A DNA stretch of 64,000 nucleotides. It comes from RBG-13-68-16 sp041494245. GTDB taxonomy: Bacteria > Acidobacteriota > Thermoanaerobaculia > Thermoanaerobaculales > Thermoanaerobaculaceae. Position numbers and translations under genes: made by a program. The stretch is taken from the NCBI GenBank assembly GCA_041494245.1, contig JBGQAK010000001.1, forward strand, positions 1-64,000, given 5' to 3'. Positions 1-7,795 of this stretch are shown one piece after another; the stretch's first letter is position 1; each line of letters opens with the position of its first letter. Below the pieces are notes generated by a model. It had not been told where the DNA came from. It saw nothing but the letters and a program-made list of their open reading frames with translations, and did no database searches.

Positions 1-19
1 CAAGCTGAGCTACGGGCGC
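1..19 (-). tRNA. tRNA, 5' end only (cut by window edge)
   Basis: The minus strand reads GCGCCCGTAGCTCAGCTTG, which is the 5' acceptor strand, positions 8-9 and the start of the D arm of a tRNA. The anticodon lies outside the window. The acceptor start resembles some bacterial tRNA-Arg species, but the identity cannot be fixed. It is the last member of a Pro-Arg-His-x array read leftwards. Confidence 0.75.
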
Positions 20-24
20 ACGAC

Positions 25-102
25 TGGGGTGAGCGAGGGGATTTGAACCCCCGACCACCGGAGCCACAGTCCGGTGCTCTGACCAACTGAGCTACGCTCA
101 CC
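25..102 (-). tRNA. tRNA-His (GTG)
   Basis: The minus strand folds as a cloverleaf with anticodon loop CTGTGGC, giving anticodon GTG. The extra 5' G (G-1) pairs with C73, the hallmark of tRNA-His. The 3' CCA is encoded (25-27). It sits 7 bases downstream of tRNA-Arg in the same transcript. Confidence 0.95.
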
Positions 103-109
103 GTAAGAC

Positions 110-186
110 TGGCCTGCCTGAGAGGATTCGAACCTCCGACCCGCGGATTAGAAGTCCGCCGCTCTATCCATCTGAGCTACAGGCAG
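110..186 (-). tRNA. tRNA-Arg (TCT)
   Basis: A complete cloverleaf on the minus strand with acceptor CTGCCTG/CAGGCAG, anticodon loop CTTCTAA (anticodon TCT, reading AGA/AGG), a normal TTCGAAT T-loop and encoded CCA. It lies between tRNA-Pro and tRNA-His. Confidence 0.95.
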
Positions 187-206
187 CGAGGTTCTGGGAC
201 GGGTGA

Positions 207-283
<77 letters not shown>

Positions 284-342
284 TCCCGAGTTGCGTGAAG
301 CTCCACGCTCCCAAAGAGCTACCCCCATCGTCGGGGGACCCA

Positions 343-371
343 ACACTAGCAACGGGTGCCGCCCGCGTCAA
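343..371 (-). promoter_or_regulatory. Promoter of the tRNA array
   Basis: On the minus strand TTGACG (371-366), a 17-base spacer and TAGTGT (348-343) form a good sigma-70-type promoter. The -35 lies directly after the rph stop codon, so the tRNAs have their own promoter and need not depend on read-through. Transcription would start near 336, about 50 bases before tRNA-Pro. Confidence 0.65.
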
Positions 372-372
372 G

Positions 373-1155
373 CTAACGGTCGGGCGCGACGAGGCTTTTC
401 AGGCCGGCCTGGGTGAGGCGGTGCTCCAGCACGGTGCGCTGCATCGCGAACGCCCTCTCGAGCCCGCTCTCGGCCAGATCGAGCAACCCCTCGAGCTCGG
501 CGCGCGAGTACGGCTCGCGCTCGGCCGTCCCCTGCACCTCCACGATGCCCTTGCGGGCGGTCCCGACCAGGTTGAGGTCCACCGCCGCCCGCGAGTCCTC
601 ATCGTAGGCGAGGTCGAGGAGGCGCCGGCCGCCGACGATCCCCGCCGAGACCGCCGCCACCTGGTCGCGCACCGGCCAGCCGGGCAGCACCCTCTGCTCC
701 TTCAGGCGCAGGAGGGCGAGCACGACCGCGACGAACGCCCCGGTGATCGCCGTGGTCCGCGTACCGCCGTCGGCCTGCAGGACATCGCAGTCCACCATCA
801 GCGTCCGCTCGCCCAGCAGGCCCATGTCGAGCGCGGCACGCAGGGAGCGCCCGATCAGGCGCTGAATCTCGGCCGAGCGCCCGGAAACCGAGCCGCGCGA
901 GACGTCGCGCGGGGTGCGCTCCTCGGTGGCGCGCGGGAGCATGGCGTACTCGCTGGTGAGCCACCCCTCCCCGGTGTCCCGCAGGAACGGCGGAACGCGC
1001 CTTTCCACGCTCACGTTGCAGATCACCACGGTGTCCCCGGCGCGCGCCAGCACGCTTCCCTCCGGGTACTTGACGAAGTCCAGCGTGAGCTGGAGCGGCC
1101 GCGGGTCATCGTCGCGGCGTCCGTCGCGACGCTCAAGGCTCGGTGGTTGCGCCAC
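373..1155 (-). CDS. rph: Ribonuclease PH
   Basis: Phosphorolytic 3'-5' exoribonuclease that trims the 3' ends of tRNA precursors, using phosphate. The protein of about 260 residues shows the family hallmark CDVLQADGGTRT followed by AITGA, and the VSVERRVPPFL block with the nearby RG-rich phosphate-binding segment. The GTG at 1155 is preferred because GGGAGGAA stands 4-5 bases before it; an upstream ATG or TTG at 1173-1176 would add seven unconserved residues and has no such site. It is the last gene of the amidase-GerMN-murI-rph operon, 50 bases after murI, and precedes a tRNA array, which fits its role in tRNA maturation. Confidence 0.93.
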   Translation of the reverse strand: MAQPPSLERRDGRRDDDPRPLQLTLDFVKYPEGSVLARAGDTVVICNVSVERRVPPFLRDTGEGWLTSEYAMLPRATEERTPRDVSRGSVSGRSAEIQRLIGRSLRAALDMGLLGERTLMVDCDVLQADGGTRTTAITGAFVAVVLALLRLKEQRVLPGWPVRDQVAAVSAGIVGGRRLLDLAYDEDSRAAVDLNLVGTARKGIVEVQGTAEREPYSRAELEGLLDLAESGLERAFAMQRTVLEHRLTQAGLKSLVAPDR

Positions 1156-1205
1156 GTTTCCTCCCGTTGCCATCAAGGTAGCTGTCCGCAGGCGTTACGA
1201 CAAGC

Positions 1206-2003
1206 TCAGTCCGGGAGATCCACCAGCTCGAGGTTGATGGGGACCCCGGGAAGAATGAGCCGCGCGATGCGGGTGACGCGCGCGGCTGCGTCGGTCACCA
1301 GCAGCTGCAACCCGGGTGCGAGCGGCGAGGCCATGGCGCCGCGCCCGAGGATCTCCGCCACCTCTCCCGCGACCGCCTCCGCCGAATCCACGAGGCGGAC
1401 GCCCTCCCCGACCGCGCGCGAAATGGCTCCGCGCAGCATCGGGTAGTGCGTGCAGCCGAGGATGAGGGTATCCACACGCCCTCCGGCGAACGGCTCCAGG
1501 TAGACCCTCGCGACCTCCCGGGTGATCGGGTGGTCAAACCACCCTTCCTCCACCAGGGGCACGAAGAGCGGGCAGGGACGCGCCACGACTTCGACCTCCG
1601 GACGCAGCGCGTGCACCGCCCGCGGGTAGGCGCCTGAGGCGACGGTCGACTCGGTCCCGATGACGCCGACCCGTCCTGCCGACCCCACCGCCGCGGCCCG
1701 CGCCCCGGGGCTGACCACCCCGACGACCGGGACGTCCATCGCCTCCTCCAACGCTGGCAGGGCGGAGGCGGACACCGTGTTGCACGCCACGACGAGCATC
1801 TTGATCCCGTGCCCGGCGAGAAACTCGCCGGCGCGCAGCGCGTACCGTACGACGGTCTCGGCGGACTTGGTCCCGTAGGGCAGGCGCGCGGTGTCCCCGA
1901 GGTAGATGTAGCGCTCGCCCGGAAGGCGGCGCTGCATCGCGGCCAGCACGGTGAGGCCGCCGATGCCGGAATCGAACACCCCGATGGGGCGAGGGTCGCT
2001 CAC
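1206..2003 (-). CDS. murI: Glutamate racemase
   Basis: Converts L-glutamate to D-glutamate for peptidoglycan precursors in the cytoplasm. From the chosen GTG start the protein has 265 residues. The IGVFDSGIGGLTV segment holds Asp11 and Ser12, the two catalytic cysteines are Cys74 (VVACNTVS) and Cys184 (LGCTHYP), and GDTARLPYG is also typical. The GTG at 2003 overlaps the TGA of the upstream GerMN gene by four bases (GTGA), which suggests translational coupling. A reading frame extends further upstream, but that stretch is a low-complexity shadow of the GerMN gene. Confidence 0.94.
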   Translation of the reverse strand: MSDPRPIGVFDSGIGGLTVLAAMQRRLPGERYIYLGDTARLPYGTKSAETVVRYALRAGEFLAGHGIKMLVVACNTVSASALPALEEAMDVPVVGVVSPGARAAAVGSAGRVGVIGTESTVASGAYPRAVHALRPEVEVVARPCPLFVPLVEEGWFDHPITREVARVYLEPFAGGRVDTLILGCTHYPMLRGAISRAVGEGVRLVDSAEAVAGEVAEILGRGAMASPLAPGLQLLVTDAAARVTRIARLILPGVPINLELVDLPD

Positions 2004-2554
2004 CGGGCGACGAGCTCCATGTTGGGCGCCAGCGGGCGCGAGAGGTCGAGGTGGCCGAGGGTTCCGACCTGGCGCCCTCCGAGCAGCACTTGGACACACT
2101 TCACCCCGGGGCAATTGCTCACCACGCTATTGGCCGTCGCATAGGCCAGCACCAGCTCGCCCTCGGTTCCAGCCACGACGCCCGGCGGCGGCGGCGAAAG
2201 GTCCACATAGGCGTTGCCGTCGCGGCTCAGGAACACCGCCTGAACCGTGGCCGCCCACGGGAAGACCGGCGCGTACCCATTCCGGGAGCCCGCGAGCAGC
2301 TCCTCGATCACGAGGCGGATGCGCGGCGAGAGGCCGGCCGGTAGTTCCGGCACCTCGCGGGACTCGCGGTGCAGCATCGTGTCGTCCCCGGGGAAGAACA
2401 GCACGAGCGTCCTGGCCACCAGGGTCGGGATAGGCGTCGCCTGCGAGGGCGGCGCGCCTGCGGCGGGCGCTGGGGGTTTCCGGCTCAGCAGCACCACCGC
2501 CGCCAACGCCACCACGATGGCGACCGTCGCGACGATCGGGCGCAGGGGTTTCAT
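2000..2554 (-). CDS. GerMN-domain protein, membrane-anchored
   Basis: The 184-residue protein has a positively charged start followed by one hydrophobic segment (about residues 7-25), a proline/alanine-rich linker, and then a GerMN-type domain with LVLFFPGDDTMLHRE and the later YVDLSPP and NSVVSNCPGVKCVQVLLGG blocks. GerMN domains were first seen in spore germination protein GerM but are widespread in non-sporulating bacteria, often beside cell-wall amidases. Here it is translationally coupled to the amidase upstream (ATGA overlap) and to murI downstream, so a cell-envelope role is likely. No lipobox cysteine is visible, so a signal anchor is more likely than a lipoprotein. Confidence 0.8.
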   Translation of the reverse strand: MKPLRPIVATVAIVVALAAVVLLSRKPPAPAAGAPPSQATPIPTLVARTLVLFFPGDDTMLHRESREVPELPAGLSPRIRLVIEELLAGSRNGYAPVFPWAATVQAVFLSRDGNAYVDLSPPPPGVVAGTEGELVLAYATANSVVSNCPGVKCVQVLLGGRQVGTLGHLDLSRPLAPNMELVAR

Positions 2555-3945
2555 GGCGTGGGTGCAGCTGTGCGCGGCGGCGCGGGTGCGGCCGTCGGGG
2601 TCCTGAGGTACTCGACGATCGCCTCCGCCAGCGCCGTGGCGATCTCCTCCTGCACTTCACGCGCGAGGAGACGAGCCGCCTCCCTGGAGTTGGAGAGGAA
2701 CCCCACCTCGACCAGCGCCGCCGGCATCGTGGCTCCAGTGAGGACCACGAACGGCGCCTGCCTGATCCCCCGGTCACGGATACCCTGCAGGGCGTTGAGG
2801 CGCTCCTGCACCGTGCGGGCCAAGCGCGCCGAGTTGTTGAGGTTGGCGACGTGGGCGAGGTCCCAGAGGATGAGCTGCAGCGTGTCTGCCGGGGCGCTCG
2901 CGTTCTCCCGCGCCGCCGCCTGCGCCGCCTGCGGGTCGCTCGCGTCCGCGCTCATGTAGTAGGTCTCGGCGCCTCGCGCACCACGTGCCGGCGAGGCGTT
3001 GGCATGGATCGAGAGGAACACCGTGGCCTGCAGCCGGTTGGCGAGGGCGGTCCGGTCGGTCAGGGGGACCGTGTCGTCGCCCTCCCTTGTCAGCCGCGCG
3101 GTCACCCCCGCGGCCTGCAACCTGGCCGCCGTCGCCCGCGCCACCGCCACCGTAATGTCCTTCTCCAGCTCGCCACCGGGTCCCTTGGCACCCCGGTCCT
3201 CGCCGCCGTGCCCGGGGTCCAGGACCACAAGGGTCCCGAGTCTCGGGGTGGCCACCGGAGCGACGGCTGCGGCGCTGCCGAGCCTCAGGATGTAGCGGGG
3301 CGGGTCGTCCAGGGGATAGCTGGCGGCCACGTCGGTGCCTGCGGTCAGACGCAGGGTCAGCACGGTGCCGCGCACCTCGGCTCCCTGCAGCTCTCCCTCC
3401 GCGACCACCGGCCGCGCGAGCTCCACCGGCGTGATGAACTGCAGCGCCACTGACCCGGGCGCGGCGGTCACGCGCGGCCGCTGCTTCGTGCCCCGCACCA
3501 CAAGCGTCGTCACGCCCGCCGCCCGCGCAACCGAGATCTCGATCTGCTCGGCGCCTCCCACCTTCACGAGTTCGGGTGCCGAGGCGGTGCCGCGCGTCGC
3601 CCATCCGAACGGCCCCAGCAACGCGGACGCGCTCGGCAGGCCGCCCACGACGTGGCCTTCCACCAGGCGCAACGGCCCCGGGAGCGGCGTGAGCCGGCCG
3701 TCCACGACCGCCAGGGAGCCCCCGGGTGTGAACTGCACCTCGTGGTCCTTCGCGGATGCGCTGTAGCTCCCCGCCGCGGCGGCGTACTGCACATCAGCGC
3801 CAGCCAGGCGGAGCAATGCCACCACATCGAGGAGGTCGCCGCGGGCAAAAACCTCCGCGGGACCCTGCGGCGTCGTGACCGTGACCGCTGCAGCCACCAG
3901 AGGCAGCAGCAGGAACGCAACAGCGGCGGCGAGTCGCTTCCCCAT
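2551..3945 (-). CDS. N-acetylmuramoyl-L-alanine amidase (Amidase_3), secreted
   Basis: Zinc enzyme that cleaves the bond between MurNAc and the peptide stem in the periplasm. The 464-residue protein has a signal peptide (MGKRLAAAVAFLLLPLVAAA), an N-terminal region resembling an AMIN-type or copper-amine-oxidase-like targeting domain, and a C-terminal Amidase_3 domain. The visible zinc and catalytic residues are the His in VVLDPGHGGEDRGA, the Glu in GGELEKD, the His in LSIHANAS and the Glu in ALVEVGFLSN. The ATG at 3945 follows AGGGTGAA and creates the signal peptide; the longer open frame upstream overlaps the lipoate ligase gene and is not used. It is the first gene of the wall operon. Confidence 0.92.
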   Translation of the reverse strand: MGKRLAAAVAFLLLPLVAAAVTVTTPQGPAEVFARGDLLDVVALLRLAGADVQYAAAAGSYSASAKDHEVQFTPGGSLAVVDGRLTPLPGPLRLVEGHVVGGLPSASALLGPFGWATRGTASAPELVKVGGAEQIEISVARAAGVTTLVVRGTKQRPRVTAAPGSVALQFITPVELARPVVAEGELQGAEVRGTVLTLRLTAGTDVAASYPLDDPPRYILRLGSAAAVAPVATPRLGTLVVLDPGHGGEDRGAKGPGGELEKDITVAVARATAARLQAAGVTARLTREGDDTVPLTDRTALANRLQATVFLSIHANASPARGARGAETYYMSADASDPQAAQAAARENASAPADTLQLILWDLAHVANLNNSARLARTVQERLNALQGIRDRGIRQAPFVVLTGATMPAALVEVGFLSNSREAARLLAREVQEEIATALAEAIVEYLRTPTAAPAPPRTAAPTP

Positions 3946-4034
3946 TTCACCCTGGGGGGGCACCGGTGCCGGCGCCCCCCGAGCCCCGCGAGGGTACACG
4001 CACGCGAGCGGCCCGCGCAAGGGCCTTGCCGGGT

Positions 4035-4670
4035 TCACGCCCCGGCAAGCGCAGCCCGCAGCGCGGCGATCACCTCGCCGCAGGTGACCGCGAAGCCGGC
4101 CTCGCGCAACGTGATCACGAACTCGCGGTGCGTGCGCCCCTGCCGGTACGCGGGCTCGCGGGATGGGGTCCGCAGGTAGCGGTCGATCAGGCCCACGTCC
4201 ATGTCCACCAGGAGCGAGAGCTGGAACAGCGCCCGGTCGTGCCAGAGGCGCAGGGAGCTTCCGGCGATCTTGCGGTCGTTCAGGCAGACGTCGGAGGTGC
4301 CCCTCATCTCCACCCCCGCGACGGAGCACGCCGACAGCGCCCCCGCCACCAGACCGCAAAAGGCGTGGAAGTACGGTTCAGGGAAACGGCCGAGCGGAGC
4401 GGCATGGCGAACCACCGAAACCGCCACGACCCCCGGCCCCAGGACAACCGCCCCTCCCCCGGTGGGCCGGACCACGACCGCTACCCCGTCGTCGCGACAG
4501 TGCTCAAGGAAGATCTCGCGCCCGGGATCACGGGACCGGCTCGTGACCACGACCACGTCGCGCGCCTCCTCGACGCGCACGACCGGCGGCGGGGCCGCGA
4601 CGAGGTCCGTTCCAGCCAGCGAGAACGCGTGGGGCGACGGCGCCCCCAGGAAGGTGCCCAGTTCAAGCAC
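4035..4670 (-). CDS. Lipoate--protein ligase A family protein
   Basis: Cytoplasmic acyltransferase or ligase that attaches lipoate or octanoate to a lysine of 2-oxoacid dehydrogenase E2 subunits or the glycine cleavage H protein. The 211-residue protein shows the BPL/LPL fold: VVVRPTGGGAVVLGPG corresponds to the R-x-(S/T)-GGG-x-V substrate-binding loop and LNDRKIAGSS contains the conserved lysine. It is shorter than E. coli LplA (about 340 residues), so it lacks the accessory C-terminal domain and may work with a partner or act as an octanoyltransferase-like protein. The GTG start at 4670 has no Shine-Dalgarno site; TAGAAT ends 8 bases before it, suggesting a leaderless mRNA. Confidence 0.83.
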   Translation of the reverse strand: MLELGTFLGAPSPHAFSLAGTDLVAAPPPVVRVEEARDVVVVTSRSRDPGREIFLEHCRDDGVAVVVRPTGGGAVVLGPGVVAVSVVRHAAPLGRFPEPYFHAFCGLVAGALSACSVAGVEMRGTSDVCLNDRKIAGSSLRLWHDRALFQLSLLVDMDVGLIDRYLRTPSREPAYRQGRTHREFVITLREAGFAVTCGEVIAALRAALAGA

Positions 4671-4678
4671 GGCATCCG

Positions 4679-4684
4679 ATTCTA
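4679..4684 (-). promoter_or_regulatory. -10 element, lipoate ligase gene (leaderless)
   Basis: TAGAAT on the minus strand ends 8 bases before the GTG at 4670. No -35 match was found at the usual distance. The spacing would place the transcript start on or next to the start codon. Confidence 0.45.
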
Positions 4685-4729
4685 GCCCCCGGGCGTCGCA
4701 TGCGTCCCCACTTGCGCCCGTTTTAGCCC

Positions 4730-4735
4730 TATACT
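4730..4735 (+). promoter_or_regulatory. -10 element, phosphodiesterase gene (leaderless)
   Basis: TATACT ends 6 bases before the ATG at 4742, so the mRNA would begin at or very near the start codon. There is no purine-rich ribosome-binding site in the preceding bases. Confidence 0.55.
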
Positions 4736-4741
4736 TCTGTG

Positions 4742-5506
4742 ATGGAGTGGCACATCCTCGGTAGCTTCGGGGGTTTGAGCCCGACCTGCCGGATGACCTC
4801 TTTCCTCATCGACGAGGCGCTCGCGCTCGATGCCGGCTCCATCACCCAGGCGCTTCCCCTCGACGCGCAGCGGCGGATCCGGCACGTCGTGCTCACCCAC
4901 TCCCACCTCGACCACACGGCGTCCATCCCCTTCCTCGTCGAGAACACCTTCGGCCAGCAGCGCGAGGCGCTCGAGATCCTCCTCACACCTCAGGTGCTCC
5001 ACACCGTCAAGCAGCACCTCTTCAACAACGACACCTGGCCCGACTTCACGCGCATCCCCAACGACCTGCTCCCCGCGCTGCGCCTCGTGCAGGTGCAGCC
5101 ACGTGTACCATTCACCGCCAACGGGTTGCGCCTGACCCCGGTGCCGGTGCACCACGTGGTGCCGACGCACGGGTACCTGGTGGAAGATGGCGACAGGTCG
5201 GTGCTCTTCACCTCGGACACCGGGCCCACCGAGGAGGTGTGGGAGGTTGCCAACCGCACGGCTGGGCTCAAGGCGGTGATCACGGAGGTTTCGTTCCCGA
5301 GCCGCATGCAGGCCGTCGCCGACGTCTCGCTCCACCTCACGCCCACCACCCTTGCGGCCGAGCTCACCAAGCTCACGCGCGACGTCGCCGTTTACCTCTA
5401 CCACCTCAAGCCGGCGTACGTCGAGGAGCTCCGGGCCGAGCTCGCATCCACGAAGTTCCCTCACCACGTGGAGGAGCTGCGCCAGGGCGACACCTACAAG
5501 TTCTAG
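4742..5506 (+). CDS. Metallo-beta-lactamase-fold hydrolase, class II cyclic-nucleotide phosphodiesterase type
   Basis: The 254-residue protein has the binuclear metal motif THSHLDH (near residue 57), then IPFLVEN, and later the metal-ligand region PVHHVVPTHGYLVE and FTSDTGPTEEVW. The pattern 'HSHLDH-x-ASIPFLVEN' is characteristic of the class II 3',5'-cyclic-nucleotide phosphodiesterases (PDE2/CpdP family), which hydrolyse cAMP or cGMP. Related MBL hydrolases could have other substrates, so the exact one is not certain. No signal peptide is visible, so it is probably cytosolic. A GTG lies just upstream (4739), but the ATG at 4742 fits the leaderless spacing better. It stands alone, divergent from the lipoate ligase gene. 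Confidence 0.82.
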   Translation: MEWHILGSFGGLSPTCRMTSFLIDEALALDAGSITQALPLDAQRRIRHVVLTHSHLDHTASIPFLVENTFGQQREALEILLTPQVLHTVKQHLFNNDTWPDFTRIPNDLLPALRLVQVQPRVPFTANGLRLTPVPVHHVVPTHGYLVEDGDRSVLFTSDTGPTEEVWEVANRTAGLKAVITEVSFPSRMQAVADVSLHLTPTTLAAELTKLTRDVAVYLYHLKPAYVEELRAELASTKFPHHVEELRQGDTYKF

Positions 5507-5522
5507 CCCTGAGGCCTGCGGT

Positions 5523-6290
5523 TCAGCGACGGTCAATCGCAGCGACGACGGCGGCGATGCGGTCCTGCGTCCCCGCGTCATACCAGAGATCCAGGAAGCG
5601 CTCGAGCTCCGCCCCGTCACGCTCCGCCATCTCGCGGACGAGGCCGTGGCGCAGGAACTGCTTGGCCGTTGCGAACGCTGCTGGCGGGCGCGAGGCCAGG
5701 TGGGCGGCGAGCTCGCACGCGTCACCCAGCACCGCCTCGGGGTCGGCCAGCCGTTCCACGAGCCCCATCTCCAGGGCCCGCTCTCCGGAAAAGCCATCCC
5801 CCTCCAGTACCAGCTGCCCCACCGTGCGGGCCGGAAAGAGCGTGACCAGCATGAGCACCGCACCGGCCGGCACTGGGATGCCGAGATTGATCTCGGACAG
5901 GCCGATGCGGGCGCCCCAGTGGGCCATGACGCGGCGGTCACAGGTCGCCGCGAGCAGGCAGCCGCCCGCGATCGCGTGCCCCGCGAGCGCCGCCACGGTC
6001 GGCGCCGGGTAGCCGACGAGCCGGCGCAGCAGCCCGTTGAACCGGCCCATGAAGGCGCGCATCTCGCCGCGCGGCATCCCGTCGACCTTACGCAGGTCGA
6101 GCCCCGGGCAGAACACCGTCGGGTGGGCGCTCGCCAGCACCAGCGGCGGCGCCCCCGCCGCCTCGAGCCTCTCGAGTTCGCCTTCCAGCGCCGCCAGCAG
6201 CTCCCCGTCGAGCGCGTTGGCGCCATGGGTGAGGTGGAGGACGACTAGGCGGTCCCTGGTCTCGACTCGAACCGGTGCCTGCTCGCTCAT
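5523..6290 (-). CDS. Enoyl-CoA hydratase/isomerase-family (crotonase) protein
   Basis: The 255-residue crotonase-fold protein has the CoA-binding region (FCPGLDLRKVDG), the oxyanion-hole segment AGHAIAGGCLLAATCD, and the later SEINLGIPVP. Classical hydratases use two glutamates; the second is present (SEINLG), but the first, normally the Glu of the GG-x-E-L segment, is Leu here (GGCLLA). That pattern fits an isomerase or a related crotonase rather than a true 2-enoyl-CoA hydratase. The ATG overlaps the pdxT stop by four bases (ATGA), so it is the last gene of the vitamin B6 operon, an unusual partner for pdxST. Confidence 0.85.
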   Translation of the reverse strand: MSEQAPVRVETRDRLVVLHLTHGANALDGELLAALEGELERLEAAGAPPLVLASAHPTVFCPGLDLRKVDGMPRGEMRAFMGRFNGLLRRLVGYPAPTVAALAGHAIAGGCLLAATCDRRVMAHWGARIGLSEINLGIPVPAGAVLMLVTLFPARTVGQLVLEGDGFSGERALEMGLVERLADPEAVLGDACELAAHLASRPPAAFATAKQFLRHGLVREMAERDGAELERFLDLWYDAGTQDRIAAVVAAIDRR

Positions 6291-6883
6291 GTGCCGTTCC
6301 TCACGGTGCGTACGAACAGATCGGTGACGGGGGAGCCGGGGGACAGCTCCGGGTGGAAGGTGGCGGCGAGCAGCCGGCCTTCACGCAGCAGCACCGGGTC
6401 CCCCCCCCGCCGCGCCAGCACCTGCACCGAAGCGCCCACCGCGGCGACCCTGGGTGCGCGGATGAACACGCCCTCGAGGGCGTCGCTGCCGAGTTGCTGC
6501 GGATCGCAGACGGACAGATTCACCACCGCCGAGTCGACCTGGCGGCCGTAGGCGTTGCGCTCCACGACCGCATCGAGGAGGCCGAGCGAGCGCTGGGCCG
6601 GGTTGCGGACCTCGCGCGCGAGCAGGATCACGCCTGCGCAGGTGGCCAGCACTGGGAGCCCACCGCGGATCAGCTCGGCGAGCCGCGTCGCAAATGCACC
6701 ATCCATGAGCTTCAGCATGGTCGTCGATTCACCGCCGGGGAGGACCAGCCCCTGCACGCCGAGAAGATCCCCGGGGACACGCACCTCCACGGCCGCCACG
6801 CCCCGGGCCTCAAGCGCCTTCCGGTGGGCGTCGAAGTCGCCCTGCAGCGCGAGCACGCCGACCCGAAGGCCGTTACCTCCCAC
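6287..6883 (-). CDS. pdxT: Pyridoxal 5'-phosphate synthase, glutaminase subunit
   Basis: Class I amidotransferase subunit that releases ammonia from glutamine and passes it to PdxS for PLP synthesis. The 198-residue protein shows VGVLALQGDFDAH at the N-terminus, LVLPGGESTTM, the nucleophile in VLATCAGVILLA, and the catalytic His-Glu pair in TFHPELS. The GTG start immediately follows the pdxS stop codon, as in many pdxST operons. Neighbours are pdxS upstream and a crotonase gene downstream. Confidence 0.94.
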   Translation of the reverse strand: MGGNGLRVGVLALQGDFDAHRKALEARGVAAVEVRVPGDLLGVQGLVLPGGESTTMLKLMDGAFATRLAELIRGGLPVLATCAGVILLAREVRNPAQRSLGLLDAVVERNAYGRQVDSAVVNLSVCDPQQLGSDALEGVFIRAPRVAAVGASVQVLARRGGDPVLLREGRLLAATFHPELSPGSPVTDLFVRTVRNGT

Positions 6884-7771
6884 TCACCACCCCCGGCGCG
6901 ACAGCATCTCCTCCGGCGTCAGCTTGGCGACGTCCAGGCCACGCATGGCGCCCTCGAGACCGCGCGAGGCCTCCAGCAGAACCTCGGGTTCCTGCCAGTG
7001 GGTGACCGCTTGCACGATCGCCTTGGCGCGTCGCGCGGGGTCCTCCGACTTGAAGATCCCGGAGCCCACGAACACCGACTCCGCCCCCAGCATCATGCAG
7101 AGCGCGGCGTCCGCGGGCGTGGCCACGCCGCCCGCCGCGAAGTTGGGCACGGGAAGCCTGCCCTCCTTCGCAACGAGGCGCACGAACTCCAGAGGCGCCT
7201 GCAATTCCTTCGCCGCCGGCACCATCTCCTCGCCCTCGAGCGTAGTCAGGCGCCGCAGCTCGCGGCGCACCGCCCTCAGGTGGCGGACGGCCTCGACGAT
7301 ATTCCCCGAGCCGGCCTCGCCCTTGGTGCGGATCATCGCCGCGCCCTCCCCGATCCTGCGCAGCGCCTCGCCGAGGTTGCGGCACCCGCACACGAACGGA
7401 ACCTTGAAGTCGTGCTTCCAGACGTGGTTCTCCTCGTCGGCCGGGGTCAGCACCTCGGACTCGTCGATGAAGTCCACGCCAAGAACCTCCAGGATCCTGG
7501 CCTCCGCGATGTGGCCGATGCGGCACTTGGCCATCACCGGGACCGAGACCGACTGCATGATCTCCTCGATCCTGTCGATCGCCGCCATGCGCGCCACGCC
7601 GCCTTCGGCGCGGATATCCGCGGGCACGCGCTCCAGCGCCATCACCGCCGCCGCGCCGGCGTCCTCGGCGATTTTGGCCTGGGCGGCATCGGTCACGTCC
7701 ATGATCACCCCGCCCTTGAGCATCTCGGCGAGGCCGACCTTCACACGAAACTCCGGGGTTTCGAAGTTCAT
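6884..7771 (-). CDS. pdxS: Pyridoxal 5'-phosphate synthase, lyase subunit
   Basis: Builds PLP from ribose 5-phosphate, glyceraldehyde 3-phosphate and ammonia, as a dodecameric (beta/alpha)8 barrel coated with PdxT. The 295-residue protein is highly conserved: GGVIMDVTDAAQAKIAEDAG, the Schiff-base lysine in PVMAKCRIGH, the second lysine in MIRTKGEAGSGN, and the phosphate-binding NFAAGGVATPADAAL. The ATG at 7771 follows GGAG. The regulator gene lies 24 bases upstream on the same strand. Confidence 0.96.
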   Translation of the reverse strand: MNFETPEFRVKVGLAEMLKGGVIMDVTDAAQAKIAEDAGAAAVMALERVPADIRAEGGVARMAAIDRIEEIMQSVSVPVMAKCRIGHIAEARILEVLGVDFIDESEVLTPADEENHVWKHDFKVPFVCGCRNLGEALRRIGEGAAMIRTKGEAGSGNIVEAVRHLRAVRRELRRLTTLEGEEMVPAAKELQAPLEFVRLVAKEGRLPVPNFAAGGVATPADAALCMMLGAESVFVGSGIFKSEDPARRAKAIVQAVTHWQEPEVLLEASRGLEGAMRGLDVAKLTPEEMLSRRGW

Positions 7772-7795
7772 CGTCTTCTCCTTCTCTTCGACCGC

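Noticed and set aside
3946..4359. N-terminal extension of the amidase frame (138 codons)
   Set aside because: It overlaps the lipoate ligase gene and has no signal peptide; the ATG at 3945 gives a normal signal peptide and a ribosome-binding site.
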